Shown here in pieces: positions 26,478 through 34,524 of a DNA stretch of 64,000 bases. Position numbers and translations under genes: made by a program. Within the stretch, counting starts at the first letter, position 1. Each line of letters opens with the position of its first letter. The stretch is taken from positions 806,001 through 870,000 of the forward strand of contig CBDFMY010000003.1 in NCBI GenBank assembly GCA_965249835.1. The letters run 5' to 3'. The notes under the pieces are model-generated. The model saw only the letters and a list, made by a program, of their open reading frames with translations, had not been told where the DNA came from and did no database searches. This stretch comes from JAHRAW01 sp965249835. GTDB lineage: Bacteria; Pseudomonadota; Gammaproteobacteria; Arenicellales; Poriferihabitantaceae.

Positions 26478-27100
26478 TGGAGGTGAAAAGTTCAACTCGC
26501 ATTCCGGGGTTTGGCAAGGTGGTTTTAATCATCGCCTGGCTCGGGGTCGCGGGTGTCGCTCCGGGCGATGAGTCCGATCTCGCCACTTCTCAGGACTGTG
26601 CCGAAATTATTTTGCAGAGTCCGGACGACGAGTTGCTCACGCGGGAAGAGAAAATTGCCTTGCTGGAAAAGGCGCTTTTGCGCTCGGTGAATAAGTTTGA
26701 TTCGTGTCAATCCACCGCTTCCGGTGCAAATAACGGAGTGGCTGCTGGCGACGCCGGTGACACCATTCAAGGAACTCAAACAACCCAGGAATCAACGCCG
26801 GTCGGCGACATCCAGGGTGACATTCAAGAAGGCCTTTCCGCATCACAAGCGTCCGGCGAAGATCAAAACAACAGCACCACCACAACCACTGCCGATGCCG
26901 ACAAAACCGGCAGTGATGAGGTAATGCCGCCCAACGGCAAATTGCCGGCGGACATTCCGCCGATGGAAAATGATGATATTATCGCAAAGCAATTTCGTCA
27001 GGCGGCGATGGATGAGACCGACCCGGCAACCAAAGCAAAACTGTGGAATGAATATCGGCGTTACAAAAACCTGCCTGTTCAGGAGGTTCCTGAAACTTGA
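26477..27100 (+). CDS. secreted or membrane-anchored protein of unknown function
   Basis: 207 residues; its ATG overlaps the tyrS stop. A hydrophobic stretch at ~12-27 (VVLIIAWLGVAGVAPG) is a signal peptide or anchor. A short acidic region (EIILQSPDDELLTREEKIALLEKALLRS, with Cys on either side) is followed by a low-complexity Thr/Gln/Asp/Ser-rich linker and a conserved-looking end (AKLWNEYRRYKNLPVQEVPET). No family recognised. Translational coupling and spacing place it as the first gene of the envelope cluster. Confidence 0.7.
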   Translation: MEVKSSTRIPGFGKVVLIIAWLGVAGVAPGDESDLATSQDCAEIILQSPDDELLTREEKIALLEKALLRSVNKFDSCQSTASGANNGVAAGDAGDTIQGTQTTQESTPVGDIQGDIQEGLSASQASGEDQNNSTTTTTADADKTGSDEVMPPNGKLPADIPPMENDDIIAKQFRQAAMDETDPATKAKLWNEYRRYKNLPVQEVPET

Positions 27101-27129
27101 TTTCAAACCTTAACCAGACAAAGAGAAAA

Positions 27130-28383
27130 ATGAAACACTTCGACCGAACTGCCTGGAACAGAAAAATCAAGCGCGTGTATTGTATTTTTTTGCTTGTTGG
27201 CGTAACCGTGTTAAGCGGCTGTGCTACCACATCCGGCGGCACAGCAAGCGCTCCTGATGTTGGCCCAGTTCTCTCTTCCGATTACGGCAATACCGGCACG
27301 GTCTCAGTCAACGGCAATTTGCCGAAGATTGATGTGGCGGTGCCGGTGTTTGATCCCAACCTGCCGAAGGACCCCGATACCTGGGAAAAACAAGGCATAT
27401 TTGCGGAATTGCGGCGTGCCGAGTCAAATCGCTTTGCGTTGAAAATGAAATCGGCGCTGGAAGATACCAACGCCTTCGGCGCGGTACGGGTGGTGCCGAA
27501 CGCGAACGCCACTTCGGATTTATATGTCAACGGAAAAATTCTCAAGTCCAACGGCGAGGATGTGTACATCAACATTTCGGTGACCGACATTTCCGGTAAA
27601 AAGTGGTTCACCAAAGACTTCAAACATCGTGCCAATGAAGGATTTCACAACAACATTCGCAACAAAGGCAAGGATGCCTATGATCCGGTGTTTGAAAAAG
27701 CGGCTGCGTATATCGTTGAAAAGTTGAACAGGCGCAAGTCCGAAGAACTAAAGAGGCTACAACTTATATCGGAAATTCGTTTTGGCGGAAGTTTGTCCGA
27801 GGAAACTTTCGCAAAGTATTTAAAAACCAGCGACGGTCGCGTGAGGTTGGCGGCGGTGCCGGCGGATGATGACCCGGCGTTACAGCGGATAAAGCCAATT
27901 CGTGTGCGCGATCAACTGTTCATTGACAGAATGCAGACCCATTACGCTGATTTTGACCAAAAAATGGATGACAGTTATCTGGTTTGGCAACAACAAAGTT
28001 TGGTGGAGGTGAAAGCCGCCAGGAAAGCAAAAAAAAAGGCCGTGGTGCAGGGGATTCTGGGTGGTTTATTGGTTGTTGTCGGCGCTGTGGCGGCAGCGGA
28101 TTCCAATAATAACGCTGCAACAGAGGTGGCCGCAGCGGGTGCGCTCATTGGTGGCGCGATAATTTTGGGGCAGAGCTTCCAAACCCGGGCGGAGATGAAA
28201 GTGCACCGCGATGCTTTGGCCGAACTTGGGCAGTCAATCGATATAGAAATTGCGCCGCAAGTGGTCGAATATGAAAATCAAACGGCCGAGCTGGTGGGTG
28301 ACGCCGCTCAACAATATAAACAGTGGATTGCATTTCTGAAAAAGATTTATGAATTGGAGGCGACGCCGGAGAAGCAACTGTAG
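27130..28383 (+). CDS. lipoprotein of unknown function (CsgG/LpoB-like N-terminal region)
   Basis: 417 residues from the ATG at 27130. The signal peptide ends in a lipobox, VLSGC, so Cys ~31 is likely lipidated. An alternative ATG at 27097 would lengthen the signal region unnaturally. Residues ~60-210 (KIDVAVPVFDPNLP, ALEDTNAFGAVRVVP, DLYVNGKILKSNGEDVYINI) have the pattern of lipoproteins that assemble envelope machines (CsgG/LpoB type); this is weak similarity by eye. Near residue ~315 a basic KAKKK segment precedes a Gly/Ala-rich hydrophobic region (GILGGLLVVVGAVAAAD). Likely faces the periplasm. Confidence 0.7.
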   Translation: MKHFDRTAWNRKIKRVYCIFLLVGVTVLSGCATTSGGTASAPDVGPVLSSDYGNTGTVSVNGNLPKIDVAVPVFDPNLPKDPDTWEKQGIFAELRRAESNRFALKMKSALEDTNAFGAVRVVPNANATSDLYVNGKILKSNGEDVYINISVTDISGKKWFTKDFKHRANEGFHNNIRNKGKDAYDPVFEKAAAYIVEKLNRRKSEELKRLQLISEIRFGGSLSEETFAKYLKTSDGRVRLAAVPADDDPALQRIKPIRVRDQLFIDRMQTHYADFDQKMDDSYLVWQQQSLVEVKAARKAKKKAVVQGILGGLLVVVGAVAAADSNNNAATEVAAAGALIGGAIILGQSFQTRAEMKVHRDALAELGQSIDIEIAPQVVEYENQTAELVGDAAQQYKQWIAFLKKIYELEATPEKQL

Positions 28384-28400
28384 TCGGTGGGTTTCCTGAA

Positions 28401-30419
28401 ATGGATGATAGTAAAAAAAAAGAAAAAGGCGATGAGGGTGAGCGCAAGGTAAATTCGGTATTAAAAAAGTTTTTACCGGATGATGAATATCATTTGATGG
28501 AAGATGTTAACTTGCTTCTCAAGAAAGATGGTAAGAAAAAATCGACGCAGATAGATCACATTGTTGTTTCGCGCTATGGAATTTTTGTCATTGAAACAAA
28601 ACATTGGAGTTCGGAGAGTATTGCCGATCCAAAGCATCGCGCTTACCCAAAAAAACAAAATAAATATCACATAAAAATACTACGGGAATGTTTGGCTATT
28701 GAAGCAGACAATTTTTTTTCGCTATGCGTTGTTGTATCGTCGGAATTCAATAAAAAAGAAATACCAGAAGGGACATTGGCTTTGGATGAGTTGGTTCCGG
28801 AAATAAAATCGAAAACCGCGGTGATTTTTGATGAATCAAAAGTTGTCGATTTATTTGCGAAAATTGAGAGTTTTCGGTATGCGCCGGGCCCCCAAACCGA
28901 CGAAAAACATATAGCGCGCATCGAGAAATCCAAACGCACTAGAGAGATGCCCGAAAGGGGCAGGATCGACAAAGAAACTCAAACGGCAAAATTAAATCAA
29001 ACCAAAAATCTAATAAAAACTGGTGGGATTATTGCAATTTTGGTTGCGTTATTTTCAGGGGTGCTTTTCTATTTCAATTCCAACTGGAACATCAGCAATA
29101 TCACACCGCCATCAAAAGAAAATATTCAGCCAACGCCACCGCCACCGCCACCGCCACCGAATAAAGGCGCATCCGTTGACGCCGCCACCGAAAATTTCCG
29201 TGCGCAATTCATGCAACAGTTGGCGCGATATGAAAGCGAAGTTGAGCCGAAAATCGATGAAATACGATTGAGTCATTGGGCCGGTGAAAAATACGCCGAA
29301 CTGCAAAATCGGAAAGCGCGCGCCATCGAAGATTTTTCCCAAGGTGATTACTTGTCGGCGCGGGAGGGTCTGCGACAAGCGCGGGTGCTGGTGGAGTCGG
29401 CGTCTGCGGAATATGCCGAGCGGCTGGATACTTTGAAGCGTGAGGCAAAGGTTGCGTTTGAAAATGACCGCGCGCCGGCGGCGGAAAAAGCCGTGCGGGA
29501 GGTATTGCGCCTGAATCCGGCCGACCCGGAAATGCAGGCGTTGCAAAAACGCGTTGCGGTCATGTTTCAAGTGCTGGATTTGTTGCGGCAGGCGCAGGTT
29601 GCGCAAACCGAAAACCGTCCCGAGAAAGAAGTCGCGGCATTGCAAAAAGTATTGTCTATTGACCGGTCTCGTCCGGTGGTCGGTGCGCGTCTCAAAGAAT
29701 TGCGAGAGCAATTAAAACAACAACGATTTGCTGATGCGATACGCAATGCACAACGCGCATTGGATGCGGATGATTTGGTGGTCGCGGAAACACAGATAGC
29801 GCTGGCGAAAAAGATTTTCCCGACGAGCGAAGAAATTAAAATTTTGCAAAACAGTTTGGCGCAGGTGCGAACGGAAAAAGCATTTGCAGCGCAAATCGCG
29901 CTCGGTGAACAGGCAAAAGCGCACGATGATTGGCCGGCGGCGAAGGCGTATTTCCAACTCGCGCGGCAATTGAAACCGGGCAATCAAAGCGCCGTGGAAA
30001 ACTATAATGTTGCCAGTCGGGTTGTCGGCATCGCCGAAAAGATTCGCGCCACCCTGAATCAGGAACACCGACTTGGTGATAACAATGTGCTCGATTCTGT
30101 CGCCGCGTATTTGCGGGAAACCGAATCGGATGTCGAAGTCAGCCCGAGTCTGCGGAAAATTCATGCCGAACTGGCGCGCAAAGTGGAAGCATACAAAACC
30201 GAAGTGGCAGTGGTGGTGATATCCGATAACGAAACTTACATTATTGTGCGCGGCGAAGGACAGGTCGGCAAAACCGCGCGCCGCACCATCCGCCTGCGTC
30301 CCGGGCGGCGCGTTTTTGAAGGCGCACGTTCCGGTTATAAATCCAAACTAGTCACGCTCGACATCAAACCGGGCGCGACCTCAGTGGAAGTAATCGTGAT
30401 ATGCGATGAAAAAATTTGA
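28401..30419 (+). CDS. NERD nuclease-like domain fused to membrane helix and long coiled/TPR-like region
   Basis: 672 residues. Residues ~8-120 form a NERD domain with the PD-(D/E)xK-like core: Asp 52 in QIDHIVVSRYG and Glu 65/Lys 67 in VIETKHW. One membrane helix follows at ~208-228 (GIIAILVALFSGVLFYF), then a Pro-rich linker (eight consecutive Pro, ~245), then ~300 residues of Ala/Glu/Gln-rich helices resembling TPR or coiled-coil repeats, and a beta-rich PEGA-like end (RTIRLRPGRRVFEGARSGY). Topology suggests a cytoplasmic nuclease-like domain and a periplasmic helical region. The 5' third is AT-rich compared with the rest. Confidence 0.75.
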   Translation: MDDSKKKEKGDEGERKVNSVLKKFLPDDEYHLMEDVNLLLKKDGKKKSTQIDHIVVSRYGIFVIETKHWSSESIADPKHRAYPKKQNKYHIKILRECLAIEADNFFSLCVVVSSEFNKKEIPEGTLALDELVPEIKSKTAVIFDESKVVDLFAKIESFRYAPGPQTDEKHIARIEKSKRTREMPERGRIDKETQTAKLNQTKNLIKTGGIIAILVALFSGVLFYFNSNWNISNITPPSKENIQPTPPPPPPPPNKGASVDAATENFRAQFMQQLARYESEVEPKIDEIRLSHWAGEKYAELQNRKARAIEDFSQGDYLSAREGLRQARVLVESASAEYAERLDTLKREAKVAFENDRAPAAEKAVREVLRLNPADPEMQALQKRVAVMFQVLDLLRQAQVAQTENRPEKEVAALQKVLSIDRSRPVVGARLKELREQLKQQRFADAIRNAQRALDADDLVVAETQIALAKKIFPTSEEIKILQNSLAQVRTEKAFAAQIALGEQAKAHDDWPAAKAYFQLARQLKPGNQSAVENYNVASRVVGIAEKIRATLNQEHRLGDNNVLDSVAAYLRETESDVEVSPSLRKIHAELARKVEAYKTEVAVVVISDNETYIIVRGEGQVGKTARRTIRLRPGRRVFEGARSGYKSKLVTLDIKPGATSVEVIVICDEKI

Positions 30420-32454
30420 TAAAAAAATGAGCGGACTTGATCAAAAACTGGCAATCGCGAAAAAAAGATTTCGCACGCGGTTGTTGTTCGGTTGCATCGC
30501 CGGCGTGTTGTTGTTGGCGACGCTGCCGCTGATTTATTTTACGCACAGCGTTTCTTTGCAAATCACACCGCGCTCGGCGGCAGAGAATTTTTCGGCGACG
30601 GTAACCAGTAGCAACGGCGCAGTGATTTTTGATTCGGTTTACGCGTTCGGTGCGCACGCGATGGTGCGTATTGATTCGCCCGGATTTATCAGCCGCATCG
30701 TGGAAGTTGATTTTGCCAAAGACGCGAAACACCTGGCGGTTGAAATGCGGGAAGCACCGGTGCGCGTTGTCATTACCACCGAGCCGGCGCTCCCGCAAAC
30801 CAGTTGGCAGGTTGATGGGGTGTATGCCGCCACCGCTGCGCAATTTGATCGGGAATTTTTGCCGGGTTCGGTGAGCATTGAAATTGACCACGAGTTTTAT
30901 CGCCCGCAGACGTTGTTGCTCGAAGTGCAAAGGGGCAAACAACTCACCCGTCACATCGACTTGATGCCGGTCATCGGCACCATCAACCTCAACTCCAATC
31001 CGGCGGGCGCGCTGGTAGTAGTCGATGGCGATGAAAAAGGTGTGACGCCGGTTAGCATTGCGAATTTGCGCGGCGGCGTGCATCGCGTGCGGGTGGTGTT
31101 GGATGCGTATCAAGCAATCGACGAAGAAATCGCCATCACCAACACCTTAACCAATATCCGGCGCGATTACCGTCTCAAACTCAAACAAACCACGGTGCGC
31201 ATCAAGGCATTCCCCGCCGGTGGTGTGCTACGCGTCAACGGAGTGGTGGCAAATATTACTCCTTCGCTGTCGCTGGCGGCCGGCAGGAAGCACATCCTTC
31301 GCTATGAAAAACCGGGTTATCTCCGGCAATCCCGGCAAGTGTTGCTGAAGGCGAACGAGCAGGCGGAAATTTCATTTAATCTGGCCAAGGAAATCGGCGA
31401 AGTGGTCATTCGCAGCACACCGTCGGCAAACGTGTTCATCAACGGCGCACCGATGGACGCGACACCGCAAACACTTTGGTTGCAAGCGTTGCCGCAAAAA
31501 ATAAAGTTAGTGCGCGACGGGTATCGCGGCGTGGAGTTCACAGTTACACCGAGCGCGAGCGCACCGATATTGATTGATAAAAAACTGAAAACCGAATTCG
31601 CGGCGCGATTGGAAGAGGCTGGTGCGGTTATGACTGCCGCTGCCGGCGTTACCCTGAAATTTTTTGATCCGCGTGGCCGCGCAAGTTTCACCATGGGTGC
31701 GCCAAAAAATGAAAAGGCGAGACGCGCCAATGAATTTCAACGGCGGGTTAATCTGACCAAACCGTTTTATGTCGGCACCACCGAAATCACCGAAGCGCAG
31801 TTTGCGCAATACAAACCGGATAAGTCGGTCCAAGCGAGTGGTAAAAAACATCCGGTGCGCGATGTTTCATGGGTGGAGGCGGCGGGTTTTTGCAACTGGA
31901 TGAGTGCGCAGGATGGGCTGCAACCGGCATACCAGTTGGTCGATGGACAACTGCGCGGGTTTGATGCGACCGCCGATGGTTACCGCTTGCTTTCCGAGGC
32001 GGAATGGGAATGGCTGGCGCGAGTTGCGGGGCGCGCCACGGTGTCCCGGTTCGTGTGGGGCGATGACACCACCATCCCGGCGAACAGCGGTAACCTTGCC
32101 GATGAAAGCGCCAAAGGGAGCGTGTCGAAATATATTCCCCGCTACAACGACGGCTTCGCCGGCGTGGCACCGGTGGCTTCGTTTGTGGCGGATGCGGCAG
32201 GGTTGTATGATATGGCCGGAAACGTCAGCGAGTGGGTGCATGATGTCTACGATCTGCGTCCGCCCGAGCCCGGGCAAGTCGAGACCAATCCGTTCGGCGT
32301 ATCGCACGAGGTCGGCGACCAGCGCGTGGTCAAAGGCGCAAGTTTTCGTTCGGCATCCATAATCGGCCTGCGCGCAAGTTTCCGCGACGGCTTGTTGCAC
32401 CGGCGCGATGATGTCGGCTTTCGCGTGGCGCGTTATCTATACGGTAAAGAATAA
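30406..32454 (+). CDS. membrane-anchored PEGA-repeat protein with C-terminal FGE-sulfatase (SUMF1) fold domain
   Basis: 682 residues; overlaps the NERD gene by 14 bp. Membrane helix at ~26-46, then PEGA-type beta repeats around 187-240, 262-315 and 329-380 (SNPAGALVVVDGDEKGVTPV; STPSANVFINGAPMDATPQ). The C-terminal ~270 residues match the formylglycine-generating-enzyme fold: FTMGAPKNEKARRANEFQRRV, YVGTTEITEAQFAQY, HPVRDVSWVEAAGFCNW, YRLLSEAEWEWLAR, YDMAGNVSEWV, and VGFRVAR. The active-site cysteine pair of true FGEs is absent (KGASFRSASIIGLRASFRD), so it is probably a binding or structural domain in the periplasm. Confidence 0.8.
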   Translation: MKKFDKKMSGLDQKLAIAKKRFRTRLLFGCIAGVLLLATLPLIYFTHSVSLQITPRSAAENFSATVTSSNGAVIFDSVYAFGAHAMVRIDSPGFISRIVEVDFAKDAKHLAVEMREAPVRVVITTEPALPQTSWQVDGVYAATAAQFDREFLPGSVSIEIDHEFYRPQTLLLEVQRGKQLTRHIDLMPVIGTINLNSNPAGALVVVDGDEKGVTPVSIANLRGGVHRVRVVLDAYQAIDEEIAITNTLTNIRRDYRLKLKQTTVRIKAFPAGGVLRVNGVVANITPSLSLAAGRKHILRYEKPGYLRQSRQVLLKANEQAEISFNLAKEIGEVVIRSTPSANVFINGAPMDATPQTLWLQALPQKIKLVRDGYRGVEFTVTPSASAPILIDKKLKTEFAARLEEAGAVMTAAAGVTLKFFDPRGRASFTMGAPKNEKARRANEFQRRVNLTKPFYVGTTEITEAQFAQYKPDKSVQASGKKHPVRDVSWVEAAGFCNWMSAQDGLQPAYQLVDGQLRGFDATADGYRLLSEAEWEWLARVAGRATVSRFVWGDDTTIPANSGNLADESAKGSVSKYIPRYNDGFAGVAPVASFVADAAGLYDMAGNVSEWVHDVYDLRPPEPGQVETNPFGVSHEVGDQRVVKGASFRSASIIGLRASFRDGLLHRRDDVGFRVARYLYGKE

Positions 32455-32470
32455 TGATCGGAGTACGACC

Positions 32471-32623
32471 ATGACCATGAAAAAACGCATTTTCTGGCTT
32501 GCGCTGGCGGCGCTTGGCGGCGCGCTGTTGTTGATTCAAGTTGCGTTGTTTGATGCCACCGCGGACGGCGAGCCGTATTCCACCAGCCTCAATAGTCCGG
32601 TTAGTTTTCCGGTTGATATTTAG
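32471..32623 (+). CDS. small membrane or secreted peptide (50 residues)
   Basis: MTMKKRIFWLALAALGGALL opens with a basic stretch and one hydrophobic helix (about 6-27), followed by ~23 polar residues (ATADGEPYSTSL). No family recognised. It lies 16 bp after the PEGA-FGE gene and 9 bp before the ExbB-like gene, and both its purine-rich upstream site and its conserved position in the cluster argue that it is a real gene. Confidence 0.55.
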   Translation: MTMKKRIFWLALAALGGALLLIQVALFDATADGEPYSTSLNSPVSFPVDI

Positions 32624-32632
32624 GAGCGGACA

Positions 32633-33415
32633 ATGCCCAAATTGCTTAAAAACGCGGTCGCCCTGGTGGTCAGCGCGGTGAGCGTGCATGTAGTTTATGT
32701 CGCGCTCATCTGGCCGCACGCCGAGCAGGCGTTGTTGGTGGCGCAGCAGCAAGGGCTGTCGGCACCGCGAACGCTTTCGGTTATTTTGAAAGACTACGAA
32801 CAGGAGGTTTGCATTATTTTAATGTTGTGGGGCATCTATCTGATTTTGGAAAAGTGCTACCTGATCGCCAAGCATCGTTATTTGTTTAACATGAAACTTA
32901 TCACTGATGGAGAAGAGGAGAATTCGGCGCAGAGTTTCACCATGCGGGAAATGCAGGCGGCGTTGCGGGAATTTGAAAAAATAGAAGATGAGGAAACGCG
33001 CAATACGCCGCTGATTAAAACACTGAGCACGGCGGCGCGCCGCTACATCGCCACCGAAGATGTGCAGAACACTTCGGACGCGATCGTTACCGGCGTCGAG
33101 GCGCTTGCGGCGCGCATTGAATCCGGGAACTCGATGATTCGATACTTGATCTGGGCGATTCCGTCTATCGGTTTCATCGGCACCGTGCGCGGCATCGGCC
33201 AGGCTTTGTCGCAAGCCGACCAAGCCCTCGCTGGCGATATTGCCGGGATGACCAACAGCCTTGGCGTGGCATTCAATTCAACGCTGGTTGCCTTGATTAT
33301 CAGCATTCTGCTGATGTTTCTTTTGCACGAATTGCAACGCCTGCAAGACAAACTGGTGGTGGACACCCAGGCTTACTGCGAAGAATTTCTGCTAAATCGC
33401 ATCGAGAAAAACTGA
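32633..33415 (+). CDS. MotA/TolQ/ExbB-type proton channel protein
   Basis: 260 residues. Hydrophobic helices at about 7-29, 57-78, 158-180 and 203-226. The ExbB/TolQ core is clear: AIPSIGFIGTVRGIGQALSQ and MTNSLGVAFNSTLVALIIS, with the two channel-lining Thr positions (GTV and NST) retained. A cytoplasmic loop of ~80 residues separates helices 2 and 3. Such proteins form pentamers around the membrane helices of an ExbD/TolR/MotB partner and use the proton gradient to do work. The two genes that follow look like the partners. Confidence 0.88.
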   Translation: MPKLLKNAVALVVSAVSVHVVYVALIWPHAEQALLVAQQQGLSAPRTLSVILKDYEQEVCIILMLWGIYLILEKCYLIAKHRYLFNMKLITDGEEENSAQSFTMREMQAALREFEKIEDEETRNTPLIKTLSTAARRYIATEDVQNTSDAIVTGVEALAARIESGNSMIRYLIWAIPSIGFIGTVRGIGQALSQADQALAGDIAGMTNSLGVAFNSTLVALIISILLMFLLHELQRLQDKLVVDTQAYCEEFLLNRIEKN

Positions 33416-33445
33416 TGCGTCATCGCATCGAGAAAACTTGATGCG
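33396..33445. repeat. 24-bp direct duplication at a gene junction
   Basis: Nearly identical 24-mers (ATCGCATCGAGAAAAACTGATGCG type) lie at 33396-33419 and 33422-33445. The first copy carries the stop of the ExbB-like gene, the second carries the start of the vWA gene. It looks like a local slippage duplication that separated two formerly overlapping genes. Confidence 0.7.
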
Positions 33446-34505
33446 CTGGTCATCGCAGCGCAGACCGACAGGTTTCAACCTCGCGTTTTTGGACGTCATG
33501 GCGTGCGGTCTGGGCGCGATCATTTTGATTTTTATGCTGGTGAAATATCATTCTGCAGAACCCGACACCGAACTCGATGCCTTGCAAAACGAACTGGCCG
33601 GTTTGCTAAATGAAATCAAAACCATCGAGTCGTATAACAGCGCGCTGCTGGCGCAACTCGAAGCACTCAAACAAAAATTGCAACAAGAAATAAAACGCAC
33701 GCTCAATTCCGAACAACAAGCAGGTACGGCGGCGGATGAACTCATCCGGTTGAGCAAAGAAATCGTTGACCTTGAACAAAAACTGGCGCGGCAAAAACAA
33801 CCGATCGAACCCCCGCAAAAAACCGAATCACCCAAAGAAAAAAGTCGGGAAGATCATTTGATTGGCTTGCGCGTGACCGGATCGCGCATATTAATTTTGC
33901 TGGACAACAGCGCGTCCATGGCGGACGAGCGCCTGGTGGACATTATAAAAATCAAGGTGTCGAACACGACGGCAAAAAAATCCGCGCCGAAATGGCGGCG
34001 GGCAATGGCGGTGACGCACTGGATTCTCGACCGGATTCCCGAAGGCAGCGAGTATATGATCGTTCATTACAACGACACAGCGGATTTTCTGCCGGACAAT
34101 AAGTGGCGAAGTGGCGATGATGCGGATGGTCGTGCAACGGTATCCGAGGCGCTGGAAAATCTGCATCCGCAGAACGCGACTAATCTCCATTCAGCGCTGA
34201 CTTTTGTCAAAAATAATGCCAGTCGTGCCACCGACATCTATGTCATTACCGATAGCCTACCCACCAAAGGGTCGTTGTCGGTGTTGAAAAAATTCACGGC
34301 GTGTGGCGTTGGTAACAAAAACACGGTAAGCGGCACGTGTCGTGATGCGTTGTTTTATTCGGCGGTCAAATCTTTCACGAGTTCCGCCAGAGTCAACACG
34401 GTGTTGTTGCCCATCGAAGGCGACCCGGATGCGGCTTACGCCTATTGGCATTGGGCCGCAACCACTACCGGTATGATGATTAGTCCGGCACCGTCATGGC
34501 CGTGA
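33441..34505 (+). CDS. membrane-anchored vWA protein with ExbD-like transmembrane helix (1)
   Basis: About 354 residues from the ATG at 33441 (a TTG precedes it). The N-terminus is FNLAFLDVMACGLGAIILIF: one membrane helix starting with F-L-D-V-M, like the F/L-I-D-V-M-L helix of ExbD/TolR whose Asp carries protons. A coiled coil (~40-115) follows, then a vWA domain: MIDAS DNSAS near 154, a Thr in NATNLHSAL, and Asp in VITDSL. The MIDAS is complete, so metal-dependent protein binding is likely. The C-terminal part should be periplasmic. Follows the ExbB-like gene, as ExbD does ExbB. Confidence 0.82.
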   Translation: MRWSSQRRPTGFNLAFLDVMACGLGAIILIFMLVKYHSAEPDTELDALQNELAGLLNEIKTIESYNSALLAQLEALKQKLQQEIKRTLNSEQQAGTAADELIRLSKEIVDLEQKLARQKQPIEPPQKTESPKEKSREDHLIGLRVTGSRILILLDNSASMADERLVDIIKIKVSNTTAKKSAPKWRRAMAVTHWILDRIPEGSEYMIVHYNDTADFLPDNKWRSGDDADGRATVSEALENLHPQNATNLHSALTFVKNNASRATDIYVITDSLPTKGSLSVLKKFTACGVGNKNTVSGTCRDALFYSAVKSFTSSARVNTVLLPIEGDPDAAYAYWHWAATTTGMMISPAPSWP

Positions 34506-34524
34506 AACAAATTATGACATCAAC

